This document shows positions 9,256-17,623 of a DNA stretch of 64,000 nt, in pieces. This DNA comes from Shimia abyssi (GTDB lineage Bacteria > Pseudomonadota > Alphaproteobacteria > Rhodobacterales > Rhodobacteraceae), in contig NZ_PYGJ01000001.1 in the NCBI RefSeq assembly GCF_003014475.1, forward strand, positions 434,001 through 498,000, read 5' to 3'. The translations under genes were made by a program, and so were the position numbers. The notes under the pieces are model-generated. The model was not told the origin of the DNA and did not search any database. It saw only the letters and a list, made by a program, of their open reading frames with translations. Within the stretch, counting starts at the first letter, position 1. Each line of letters opens with the position of its first letter.

Positions 9256-10332
9256 ATGGCCCGTTTTTACGACCTTACGGTCACAGATATCCGAAAGACA
9301 ATCCGCGACGCGGTGGTTGTGACGCTGGCTCCCACCAACGGCACCCAGGCTGACTTTGACTTTACCCAAGGCCAATATCTCACCTTTCGCCGCGACTTTG
9401 ATGGCGAGGAACTGCGACGTTCCTACTCAATTTGCGCAGGCAAAGGCGACGGAGTTTTGCAAGTTGGTATCAAACGTATCGACGGTGGCGCCTTTTCCAC
9501 ATGGGCGAATGAGGTGCTCAAAACTGGCGACACGGTTCAGGCCATGCCGCCAATGGGTACGTTTCATACGGCTCTCGACGCTGATCGGCAGAAATCCTAC
9601 CTCGGATTTGCTGGTGGCTCTGGCATTACCCCGGTCTTGTCGATCCTCAAAACCACGCTGGCCGCAGAACCCCGTTCCACCTTCACTCTGATTTACGCCA
9701 ATAAGGGCGTGAATACGATCATGTTCCGAGAGGAGCTTGAGGATCTCAAGAACACCTACATGGGTCGCTTCAATGTGATCCATGTGTTGGAAACCGACAC
9801 ACAGGAAATCGATCTCTTCACTGGCCTCGTAACCGAAGGGAAATGCGCGCAACTGTTTGACACCGGATGGATTGACATTGCCTCTGTCGACACCGCCTTT
9901 ATCTGCGGGCCGGAACCGATGATGCTGGGCATCGCGCGCGCGCTGCGCAACGCGGGCCTCACCGATGCACAGATCAAATTCGAGCTTTTTGCGTCTTCTC
10001 AACCCGGTCGGGCTAAGCGTCCGGCCGCTGCCTCCAACGCCTCGACCGAAGGACATAAAACCACCGCTGCGATTACCCTTGATGGCGCCACACAAACCAT
10101 CGATCTTTCCCGCGATGTCTCAATCCTCGATGCCGCACTTCAGGCCAGTCTTGACGCTCCATTCGCCTGCAAGGCCGGGGTATGCTCCACCTGCCGCTGC
10201 AAAGTCACCTCTGGCGAAGTAGAGATGATCGCAAACCACGCGCTCGAGGATTACGAGGTCGAAAAGGGCTACGTTCTCTCATGCCAATCATATGCCCTGA
10301 CCGACACTGTCACCGTCGATTACGACCAATAA
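9256..10332 (+). CDS. paaE: Phenylacetyl-CoA epoxidase reductase PaaE
   Basis: A 358-residue oxidoreductase. The start at 9256 follows GGGAGG at 9242; an in-frame ATG at 9151 overlaps paaD and gives an unrelated N-terminus. It has an FAD-binding ferredoxin-reductase domain (RRSYSICAG) near 55, an NAD(P)-binding domain with GGSGITP and CGPEPMM, and a C-terminal plant-type [2Fe-2S] domain (CKAGVCSTCRCK). PaaE passes electrons from NADPH to PaaA. It sits in the operon at the usual position. Confidence 0.96.
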   Translation: MARFYDLTVTDIRKTIRDAVVVTLAPTNGTQADFDFTQGQYLTFRRDFDGEELRRSYSICAGKGDGVLQVGIKRIDGGAFSTWANEVLKTGDTVQAMPPMGTFHTALDADRQKSYLGFAGGSGITPVLSILKTTLAAEPRSTFTLIYANKGVNTIMFREELEDLKNTYMGRFNVIHVLETDTQEIDLFTGLVTEGKCAQLFDTGWIDIASVDTAFICGPEPMMLGIARALRNAGLTDAQIKFELFASSQPGRAKRPAAASNASTEGHKTTAAITLDGATQTIDLSRDVSILDAALQASLDAPFACKAGVCSTCRCKVTSGEVEMIANHALEDYEVEKGYVLSCQSYALTDTVTVDYDQ

Positions 10333-10344
10333 GGAATTCCCCCG

Positions 10345-11109
10345 ATGACCCAAGAAGAGCTCAGCATCGACAGCTATCTCGCACAGGGCGGGGTGCTGAC
10401 TAATCCCACAAACGTACCCCCGCGTTACCGCGCCGAATTGATGAAGATCATGGCCACTTTTGTCGACAGTTCGCTGGCAGGTGCTGCTGGCTTTGCCGAC
10501 ATTATCAACTCGGGTCCAGGCATCAAACAACGCATCGCTGCCGCCAAGATCGTGCTTGAGAAAACCGACAATGCGCAACGCGTATTGAACATCATGGGTG
10601 AGTTTGGCGCCAATACAGATCGCTACGCCACCAACCACCCGTGGACGGCGCGCCTGCCTCGCGAAGCCGACATTGGCACTGCCCGTTCACAACATGACAT
10701 GCGCCTTTCTGTCCTGAACTATCCCCTGAATGGATGGGCCGATGCGGTGATCATGAACCTTTTGATGGGCTACGCGGTATCTGTTCAACTCACCGAACTA
10801 TCGGCCGTGTCCTATCAACCCCTTGCCGAAGCCTTTCGCATCATCACCCCTATCGAAACCCGCCACGCCGAACTGGCTGAAGAAGGCGTCAGCCACCTCT
10901 TGCAAACCGACGCGCGCAACGAATTGCAAGACTCCGTTGCCTATTGGTGGCCTCGGGTGATGACCAGCTTTGGCGACATGCAGTCCCAAAAATTTGAAAC
11001 CCTGCGCACCATGGGTCTACGCAATACCGATAACGCTGAACTCGCCACGCAATGGCAAATCGCCGCTCAGACTGCACTGGAAGCCCACGGATTGCGCCCA
11101 CCAGACTGA
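10345..11109 (+). CDS. PaaA/PaaC-family ferritin-like protein, extra paralogue
   Basis: A 254-residue protein in the same operon, 12 bases after paaE. The all-helical sequence and the motif I-E171-T-R-H174 with E151 some 20 residues before it recall the second half of PaaA-type di-iron proteins. The first iron motif is not intact: the matching place reads E72-K-T-D75, lacking the His. It could be a structural or regulatory partner of the epoxidase, or a di-iron enzyme with altered ligands. I do not recognise a named function. Similar annotations call it a phenylacetic acid catabolic protein. Confidence 0.7.
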   Translation: MTQEELSIDSYLAQGGVLTNPTNVPPRYRAELMKIMATFVDSSLAGAAGFADIINSGPGIKQRIAAAKIVLEKTDNAQRVLNIMGEFGANTDRYATNHPWTARLPREADIGTARSQHDMRLSVLNYPLNGWADAVIMNLLMGYAVSVQLTELSAVSYQPLAEAFRIITPIETRHAELAEEGVSHLLQTDARNELQDSVAYWWPRVMTSFGDMQSQKFETLRTMGLRNTDNAELATQWQIAAQTALEAHGLRPPD

Positions 11110-11132
11110 CGTCTCACCCCCCCTACTCGGGA

Positions 11133-11519
11133 TCAAAGGGGTCCACTGGGATCCGTTGCTCCTGGTGTGGGTCCGCCGCTGGAAGGCACATTTTGCACAT
11201 TAAGCGCCGCGCCCGCCCCGATCCCGAAATCCAACTCCTGCGTTGTCAGGTCAAGCCCAACGCTGAAATCCGCGTAAAAATCCTCGTCAAGATAAGCCGC
11301 TCCGACATTGGGGCGCCAGGATTTTGCGAGAAACTTGTAATCTAGCCCCAGCGCCAAGGCGCCCTGTTCGGGTCGGTCATCTGAAAACACTCGAACGCCA
11401 AACGCTACATCACCGCCAAAGATATAGGTGAGCCCCACACCAAATGCCGGGTCTGCCTTGGCCCCCGATGACAATCCCAAAGCAAAACATGTCGCATACA
11501 CTAAATTCTGTTTCATCAT
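11133..11519 (-). CDS. Small secreted beta-rich protein, unknown
   Basis: A 128-residue protein with a signal peptide (MKQNLVYATCFALGLSSGAKA). The mature part alternates short beta-type stretches with Gly (FGVGLTYIFGG, FGVRVFSDD, LALGLDYKFLA, ADFSVGLDL), like half of a small outer-membrane barrel, then ends in a Gly/Pro/Ser-rich tail. It lies between the paa operon and paaR, convergent with the former. I do not recognise a family. It may be a periplasmic or outer-membrane component. Confidence 0.55.
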   Translation of the reverse strand: MMKQNLVYATCFALGLSSGAKADPAFGVGLTYIFGGDVAFGVRVFSDDRPEQGALALGLDYKFLAKSWRPNVGAAYLDEDFYADFSVGLDLTTQELDFGIGAGAALNVQNVPSSGGPTPGATDPSGPL

Positions 11520-11625
11520 GAGACCACCTCAAACCACAAACCAAAAACCATGTCAGAAAAAATCACATCTTCGACTAGGGTGCTACATTCAGGCACCCTC
11601 TCAGAAAACAATACTTTTCTGCGGC

Positions 11626-12222
11626 TCACAACCCGCGCAACCCTTTCAGCGACAGATCAGCCACCAACTTGGCATAATCCTCTCGCGCCTGCGTACCCGC
11701 GCCTGACTGCCACATGTAATACCAGTTAAGCATCCCGAAAACCGACATCACCGCCGCGCGCAACTTGGCCTTGTCTGCCTCAAACACTTCAGGTGCCGCA
11801 CCGTTCAGAACGTCGCCCAGAAACACAACCATATCGCGCTGATAACCACGCAGCACGGTTTGCTGGTCTATAGGCAGCATCGCGACCCCGTTAATCTGCA
11901 CCCGGTGTTCATCATCCGCTCCCTGATAGGCCATGAGGATTTCGCGGATCACACAATGCACGCGCGCCTCGGCGTCCAACCCGGTCAGGTCAATGCCGCA
12001 AACCCGGTCCCGCAGCGCACTCAGATAGGTCTCAAGGATGTCATACAGAATAGCATCCTTGCTGTCGTAATAGTGGTAGATATTAGCCTTCGAAATCCCA
12101 CATTCCCGCGCCAGCATCGACATCGACGCGCGGTCAAACCCTTCATGGGCAAAAACCCGCGCCGCCGCCGTCAGAATGCGGTCACGTTTCTGATCGTGGT
12201 CTTTCGCTATGGTTCGGGCCAC
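11626..12222 (-). CDS. paaR: TetR-family regulator, probable PaaR repressor
   Basis: A 198-residue TetR-type protein: an N-terminal helix-turn-helix (MSMLARECGISKANIYHYY) at about 34-55 and a variable ligand-binding C-terminal part. It starts 4 bases after the paaK stop in a paaI-paaK-paaR operon. In many proteobacteria a TetR regulator of this type (PaaR) represses the paa genes and is released by phenylacetyl-CoA. The two similar near-palindromes at 5342 and 14047 are its likely targets. The name is inferred from context. Confidence 0.85.
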   Translation of the reverse strand: MARTIAKDHDQKRDRILTAAARVFAHEGFDRASMSMLARECGISKANIYHYYDSKDAILYDILETYLSALRDRVCGIDLTGLDAEARVHCVIREILMAYQGADDEHRVQINGVAMLPIDQQTVLRGYQRDMVVFLGDVLNGAAPEVFEADKAKLRAAVMSVFGMLNWYYMWQSGAGTQAREDYAKLVADLSLKGLRGL

Positions 12223-12225
12223 ATC

Positions 12226-13536
12226 TCACTCCTTGCCGCGATTATCGACAACGCGCCGGGCCTTGCCTTGACTGCGCTCAACCTCGCCGGGTTCTCCTAC
12301 AATGATCTCTGTCGAAACACCAACCATGTCCTTGATCCGCTTGGTAAGCATCCGCGCTGCCGCTGTCTTGGACAGATTGTCAGCAGCGTCCGGCATGGCC
12401 TCTACATGCACCCGCATCGCATCCATCCGACCAGATTTGAAAAGCTCGATCTGGTAATACGGGGCCAGCCCGCCTGTCGCCAGAACCTGTTCTTCGATCT
12501 GACTCGGGAATACGTTCACACCGCGCAGAATAATCATGTCATCACTGCGCCCGGTGATCTTCTCCATACGTCGCATCGACCGCGCGGTACCCGGCATCAG
12601 CCGCGTCAGATCTCGGGTGCGGTAGCGGATCATCGGCAACCCTTCCTTGGTCAGTGTCGTGAAAACCAGCTCACCCATCTCACCATCGGGCAACACGTCG
12701 CCCGTGACCGGATCAATGATTTCAGGCAGGAAATGGTCCTCCCAGATGACCGGCCCGTCCTTGGTCTCCACACATTCATTGGCCACACCGGGCCCCATGA
12801 TCTCGCTCAGCCCGTAGATATCGACCGCATGCATGTCAAAAGCGTCTTCAACTTCCTTACGCATCGCATCGGTCCAGGGCTCGGCTCCAAATACGCCCAC
12901 CTTTATTGAACTCTCTCTCGGATCAAGCCCAACCTTATGATACTGTTCCAGAATATTGAGCATGTAAGACGGTGTGACCATAATCCCATCGGGTTTGAAA
13001 TCAGTGATCAGCCCAACCTGTTTCTCGGTCTGGCCTCCACTCATCGGGATCACCGTCGCACCCAGCCGCTCAACTCCGTAATGGGCGCCCAAGCCACCGG
13101 TAAACAGCCCATAACCATAGGCAACATGCACCATGTCCCCTTTGCGCAACCCACTGGCCCGCAAAGACCGCGCCACCAGATCCGCCCAGTTTTCTATGTC
13201 ACGCGCCGTGTAGCCTACCACCGTCGCCTTGCCCGTGGTGCCAGACGAGGCATGTATCCGCATAATCTCTTCACGCGGCACCGCAAACAGGCCAAATGGG
13301 TAATTGTCGCGCAAGTCGTTTTTGTAAGTGAATGGGAATTTCGCCAGATCGCTCAGGCTTTGCAAATCATCCGGATGCACCCCAGCCGCATCAAACCGCG
13401 CCCGGTACATCGCCACATTGTCATAGGCGTGACGTACCGACCACTTCAGCCGCTCCAACTGAAGCGCGCGGATCTCGTCGATCGAGGCAATCTCGATCGG
13501 GTCCAGCTCTGCACGGTTCGGGCTCAATTCCTCCAT
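12226..13536 (-). CDS. paaK: Phenylacetate-CoA ligase PaaK
   Basis: A 436-residue AMP-forming ligase of typical PaaK length. It shows the P-loop-like HASSGTTGKATVVGY, the adenylate motif IYGLSEIMGPG, and the C-terminal ITGRSDDMIILRGVNVFPSQ hinge. PaaK makes phenylacetyl-CoA from phenylacetate, CoA and ATP and thus feeds the PaaABCDE epoxidase. It lies between paaI (30 bases upstream) and paaR (4 bases downstream) on the minus strand. Confidence 0.96.
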   Translation of the reverse strand: MEELSPNRAELDPIEIASIDEIRALQLERLKWSVRHAYDNVAMYRARFDAAGVHPDDLQSLSDLAKFPFTYKNDLRDNYPFGLFAVPREEIMRIHASSGTTGKATVVGYTARDIENWADLVARSLRASGLRKGDMVHVAYGYGLFTGGLGAHYGVERLGATVIPMSGGQTEKQVGLITDFKPDGIMVTPSYMLNILEQYHKVGLDPRESSIKVGVFGAEPWTDAMRKEVEDAFDMHAVDIYGLSEIMGPGVANECVETKDGPVIWEDHFLPEIIDPVTGDVLPDGEMGELVFTTLTKEGLPMIRYRTRDLTRLMPGTARSMRRMEKITGRSDDMIILRGVNVFPSQIEEQVLATGGLAPYYQIELFKSGRMDAMRVHVEAMPDAADNLSKTAAARMLTKRIKDMVGVSTEIIVGEPGEVERSQGKARRVVDNRGKE

Positions 13537-13566
13537 GGGGTCCTCCTGTTGGTCGCCAGGTGCAAC

Positions 13567-14004
13567 CTATTCTTCAAACAAATGTCCCGTTATGGCGCGC
13601 GAGGCACCGCGAAATTCCGCGACAATGGCACCGTCCTGATTGCTGACCCGTACGTCATAAATACCGCTGCGCCCGGTCAGGCTGATCTCTTGCGCAACCG
13701 CTGTCAGCACATCACCTTCGCGCGCTGGCGCGACATAGCTGATTGAGTTGTGCTGGGCGACCGTCGCCTGGTTGCGACTGTTACATGCAAAGGCAAAGGC
13801 GCTGTCAGCCAAGGAAAACGTCAAACCACCATGGCCGATGCCGTGCCCATTGCAGAACTCGGGGCGCACCACCATTTGCAGCACCGCGCGACCCTCGGCC
13901 ATCTCAATGATTTCCATACCCAGAAACCGGCTCGCCCGGTCTTCGGCCCACATGGCTGCCGCCGCTTTTTTGGCACGCTCTTCTGGCGTCAAAGCTTCGC
14001 TCAT
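13567..14004 (-). CDS. paaI: Hydroxyphenylacetyl-CoA thioesterase PaaI
   Basis: A 145-residue hotdog-fold thioesterase with the PaaI motif region NGHGIGHGGLTFSLADSAFAF. PaaI hydrolyses hydroxylated phenylacetyl-CoA and related dead-end CoA thioesters to prevent CoA depletion. It is the first gene of the minus-strand paaI-paaK-paaR operon and diverges from the P450 gene; the 97-base gap between them holds a probable PaaR operator. Confidence 0.93.
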   Translation of the reverse strand: MSEALTPEERAKKAAAAMWAEDRASRFLGMEIIEMAEGRAVLQMVVRPEFCNGHGIGHGGLTFSLADSAFAFACNSRNQATVAQHNSISYVAPAREGDVLTAVAQEISLTGRSGIYDVRVSNQDGAIVAEFRGASRAITGHLFEE

Positions 14005-14046
14005 GGGCCCTCCCCGCGCATGATCCCTGACTCAGTTCTTGCATAA

Positions 14047-14060
14047 ACCGAACGGTTGGT
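14047..14060. promoter_or_regulatory. Probable PaaR operator in the paaI / P450-paaZ divergent region
   Basis: ACCGAACGGTTGGT is a near-palindrome (half-sites ACCGAAC and, reversed, ACCAACC). It lies 43 bases upstream of the paaI start and 42 bases upstream of the P450 start, so one bound repressor could control both operons. It resembles the site at 5342 in front of the thiolase gene. Inferred only from sequence and position. Confidence 0.55.
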
Positions 14061-14101
14061 CAATAAATAGCACAACGCAAGTGACGTCTTTGGGAGGAGA
14101 C

Positions 14102-15328
14102 ATGCCAGACCAAGCAAAATCGCCCACCAAAGGGTCGGATATCCTCACGCTCACTTCTCCGCCACCGAGCTTTCATGATAATCCATATCCGACCTACGCG
14201 CGTCTGCTTTCTGAGGCGCCGTTGTGCCAACAGCCGGACGGCTCAATGATCGTGTCACGCTATGCAGATCTGGACGCGATCTACCGCGACACCACAACGT
14301 TCATCTCGGACAAAAAGGCTGTATTCGCACCAAAATTCGGCGCAAATTCAGCGCTTTACGAACACCACACCAACTCTCTTGTGTTCAATGATCCGCCCCT
14401 GCATTCCCGCGTGCGATCGGTTATGGTGGGCGCCATGAATCCACGTGCGCTGGCACAGCTGGAACCCGGCCTGATAGCCCTTGTCGACACGCTTCTCGAC
14501 AGCCTTTCCGACCAACAGAACCCTGATCTGATCGAGGCATTTGCCGGTGCAATACCAATCGAAATTATCGGCAACCTGCTGGGCATTCCGCACGCAGATC
14601 GCGCCCCTTTGCGCGACTGGTCACTCGCTATTCTTGGTGCGCTGGAACCAGCTCTCTCGACTCAGCAACTGGCTCGCGGCAATGCCGCTGTGACCGAGTT
14701 CGAAGCCCTCTTGCGCGTCATCATCGCCCACCGTACAGCACACCCCGGCGACCCGGAAACAGATGTGCTCACCCGGTTGATACAATCCGAAGGAGAAGCG
14801 CTTTCAGAAATCGAGTTGATCCAAAACTGTATCTTTATTCTGAACGCTGGTCACGAGACTACCACCAACCTCATAGGAAACGCTCTCGCGCTGCTCGACA
14901 ACGACCGCCACGCACGCGCCCAGTTGATCGCCAACCCTGACCTTATCACCACCGCGGTCGACGAATTCCTGCGACTGGAAAGCCCAAATCAATTTGGCAA
15001 TCGCCTGACCACGCGCGACATTACCCTGCACGATCATAACATTCCCGCTGGTACCGACCTGCATTTATGCATCGGTGCCGCCAACCGCGACCCGCGCCAG
15101 TTCGATGCGCCCGACACCATCAAACTGGACCGACGCCCAAACAAGCACCTCGCCTTTGCCGGTGGTCAACATACCTGCGTTGGCCTGACACTGGCCCGAA
15201 TGGAAGGGCGCATCGCAATTGATCGTTTCTTGAAACGTTACCCGCATTACATCCTCACACCGGGCGCGACGCGTGGCGGCCGCATCCGTTTTCGCGGCTA
15301 TGCAAGCCTGCCCGCCAGCCTGATCTAA
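14102..15328 (+). CDS. Cytochrome P450 within the paa cluster
   Basis: A 408-residue soluble bacterial P450. The start at 14102 follows GGGAGGAG. It shows the oxygen-activation helix AGHETTTN, the ExxR helix (EFLRLESP) and the heme loop FAGGQHTCVG with its Cys ligand. It is followed after 10 bases by paaZ, so both should be co-transcribed. No ferredoxin or reductase gene is adjacent. Family role: O2-dependent hydroxylation or related oxidation; the substrate is unknown. Context suggests an aromatic or arylacetate substrate feeding the phenylacetate route, or removal of a toxic intermediate. P450 is not part of the core paa pathway. Confidence 0.92.
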   Translation: MPDQAKSPTKGSDILTLTSPPPSFHDNPYPTYARLLSEAPLCQQPDGSMIVSRYADLDAIYRDTTTFISDKKAVFAPKFGANSALYEHHTNSLVFNDPPLHSRVRSVMVGAMNPRALAQLEPGLIALVDTLLDSLSDQQNPDLIEAFAGAIPIEIIGNLLGIPHADRAPLRDWSLAILGALEPALSTQQLARGNAAVTEFEALLRVIIAHRTAHPGDPETDVLTRLIQSEGEALSEIELIQNCIFILNAGHETTTNLIGNALALLDNDRHARAQLIANPDLITTAVDEFLRLESPNQFGNRLTTRDITLHDHNIPAGTDLHLCIGAANRDPRQFDAPDTIKLDRRPNKHLAFAGGQHTCVGLTLARMEGRIAIDRFLKRYPHYILTPGATRGGRIRFRGYASLPASLI

Positions 15329-15338
15329 AGGACACGCC

Positions 15339-17348
15339 ATGACCATTGCTGACATCTCTTCCTTTGCCGCCGGACAGTGGATCACGCCCGGTACTGGCGC
15401 GCGCGCCATTGCATCCGCCATCACCGGAGCGCCCATCGCGCGTGCAGGTAACGACGCACTCGACGTTCAGGCCATGCTCGATCATGCCAGAACCACTGGT
15501 GGCCCAGCCTTGCGCAAAATGACATTCCACGATCGCGCACGCCTGCTCAAAGCGCTCGCCTTGCATCTGCGAGAGCACCGTCAGGCGCTCTATGACCTGT
15601 CATTTGACACCGGCGCAACCCAGTCCGATCACCTGATCGACATCGACGGCGGTATTGGCACTATGCTGGTGTTCGCCTCCAAGGGGCGTAAGGAAATGCC
15701 CGACGCACAAGTCTTTCTGGACGGAGATATCGAACAGCTGTCGCGCAACGGCACCTTCCTCGGAGCGCATATCTGCACACCGCTGCAAGGCGTCGCCGTC
15801 CACATCAACGCCTTCAATTTCCCGGTCTGGGGTATGCTGGAAAAACTGGCCCCGACGCTGCTCGCCGGCGTCCCGGCCATTGTGAAGCCTGCCACTGCAA
15901 CATGCTACGTGACCGAAGCCTGCGTGCGCCTAATGCTCGAATCCGGCCTCTTGCCGCCTGGTGCTCTACAACTGGTATCCGGCGGCTTGGGCGACATGCT
16001 AGACCACCTCACATGCCAGGACGCGGTCGCTTTCACGGGCTCAGCTGACACCGGCCTCAAACTGCGCTCAAATCCGCAGATCCTTGCCAATTCTGTGCGT
16101 TTCACCTCCGAGGCCGACAGCCTCAATGCATCCATCCTCGGCCACGACGCCACTCCCGGCACAGCTGAGTTTGACCTCTTCGTCAAAGAAGCAGCACGGG
16201 AAATGACAACCAAGGCAGGCCAGAAATGCACCGCCATCCGCCGCATTATCGCACCCGAAACCGCGATTGATGCACTGATCAGCGCCCTCTCCTCACGCCT
16301 TGCCAAAACCGTGATCGGAGATCCGCGCGACACAGCCACCCGCATGGGCGCGCTCGTCTCCGAAGCGCAAAAACACGATGTCCTCGCCAAAGCCGCGCTA
16401 ATCGCCACCGAGGCCGAGCGCGTCACCCCCGACGCCGTGCTGCCTGACACCGGCGCCTTTGTCTCGCCCATGCTGTTCCATTGCACCACTCCTGACACCG
16501 CCCAGCACGTCCACACCACCGAGGCTTTCGGCCCTGTCTCCACCATCCTCCCATATCGCGACACGGATCACGCCATCGAATTGGCCAATCGCGGTGGCGG
16601 CTCGTTGGTTGCCTCTGTCATCACCCGCGACCCTGAGACCGCCCGCGCCATCGCACTTGGCGCCGGTGCGTTCCACGGGCGGCTATATTTCAACAACCGC
16701 GTTTCAATGGCGGAAAGCACCGGCCACGGTTCCCCATTGCCACACCTCACCCATGGTGGTCCGGGCCGCGCTGGCGGAGGCGAAGAAATGGGCGGCATTC
16801 GCGGCGTCAAACATTATATGCAACGCACATCCATCCAAGGTAGCCCGGACATCCTGACCGCAATTGGCGAAAAATGGGTGCCGGGTGCGCGCGAAATCAC
16901 CTCCGCGGATCACCCGTTCACACGCCGCTTTGGCGACCTCGTAATAGGGGAAACCCTGCACACGGCGCCGCGCGAAATCACTCTCGCGGACATTGAACAT
17001 TTTGCTCATTTCACCGGGGACACGTTTTACGCCCACATGGATGAGGCCGCCGCCAAACGAAACCCATTCTTCCCCGGTCAGGTCGCCCATGGCTACTTGC
17101 TCCTCTCATTCGCCGCCGGTCTTTTTGTTGAGCCAAACGAGGGGCCGGTCCTCGCCAATACGGGCCTTGATAGCTTGCGCTTTATGAAACCGGTCGAGGC
17201 AGGTGACAGCATCGAAGTGCGCCTGACAGTCAAGAAAAAGACCAAGCGCAATGACGAATATGGTGAAGTGCGCTGGCACGTGACCCTGAGCAACCAATCG
17301 AGCGAACTTGTCGCCGAATACGAGCTTCTGACGATGAATGCCTATTAA
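15339..17348 (+). CDS. paaZ: Bifunctional PaaZ: oxepin-CoA hydrolase and semialdehyde dehydrogenase
   Basis: A 669-residue fusion. Residues 1-520 are an aldehyde dehydrogenase with the catalytic Cys in TKAGQKCTAIRR; residues 530-669 are a MaoC-type hydratase domain (GDTFYAHMDEAAAKRNPFFPG). The known enzyme opens oxepin-CoA by its hydratase domain and oxidises the resulting semialdehyde to 3-oxo-5,6-dehydrosuberyl-CoA. It starts 10 bases after the P450 gene. The downstream pathway enzymes PaaF, PaaG and PaaH are not in the window; the thiolase is at 5404. Confidence 0.95.
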   Translation: MTIADISSFAAGQWITPGTGARAIASAITGAPIARAGNDALDVQAMLDHARTTGGPALRKMTFHDRARLLKALALHLREHRQALYDLSFDTGATQSDHLIDIDGGIGTMLVFASKGRKEMPDAQVFLDGDIEQLSRNGTFLGAHICTPLQGVAVHINAFNFPVWGMLEKLAPTLLAGVPAIVKPATATCYVTEACVRLMLESGLLPPGALQLVSGGLGDMLDHLTCQDAVAFTGSADTGLKLRSNPQILANSVRFTSEADSLNASILGHDATPGTAEFDLFVKEAAREMTTKAGQKCTAIRRIIAPETAIDALISALSSRLAKTVIGDPRDTATRMGALVSEAQKHDVLAKAALIATEAERVTPDAVLPDTGAFVSPMLFHCTTPDTAQHVHTTEAFGPVSTILPYRDTDHAIELANRGGGSLVASVITRDPETARAIALGAGAFHGRLYFNNRVSMAESTGHGSPLPHLTHGGPGRAGGGEEMGGIRGVKHYMQRTSIQGSPDILTAIGEKWVPGAREITSADHPFTRRFGDLVIGETLHTAPREITLADIEHFAHFTGDTFYAHMDEAAAKRNPFFPGQVAHGYLLLSFAAGLFVEPNEGPVLANTGLDSLRFMKPVEAGDSIEVRLTVKKKTKRNDEYGEVRWHVTLSNQSSELVAEYELLTMNAY

Positions 17349-17372
17349 TCAGGCAGAGCAGAAAACAAGAAA

Positions 17373-17399
17373 AAATCGCCGCATGGACGGCGGCGATTT
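17373..17399. terminator. Hairpin after paaZ
   Basis: A 10-bp perfect stem AAATCGCCGC / GCGGCGATTT with a 7-base loop starts 25 bases after the paaZ stop. The A-rich flank on its left gives a T-run only when read on the minus strand, while the plus-strand side has just TTT. It probably ends the paaZ transcript and could act in both directions. The rest of 17349-17623 holds nothing else recognised. Confidence 0.55.
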
Positions 17400-17623
17400 G
17401 CCAAGCCAACCACAACATCTTGACGAAACCCGCCTCTCTCCCTCAAAATAGTCCGCGACAGAGTTATCCACAGGCGGTCCACAAAAACATACAAGTTGCC
17501 TCTTCCGGATAGCCTGTACTAAGACGACCCACACGGGGACATCATGCATCGGAATCGGCTTTCGCAGGGGCGCGAAAACCGCCTAATACCATGCACCCCG
17601 GCACAGGCGAGCAAGGGGCAGAC

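Noticed and set aside
11860-12909. Plus-strand open frame of 349 codons over paaR and paaK
   Set aside because: Antisense to both genes; residue make-up is His/Arg/Pro-rich, as in shadow frames.
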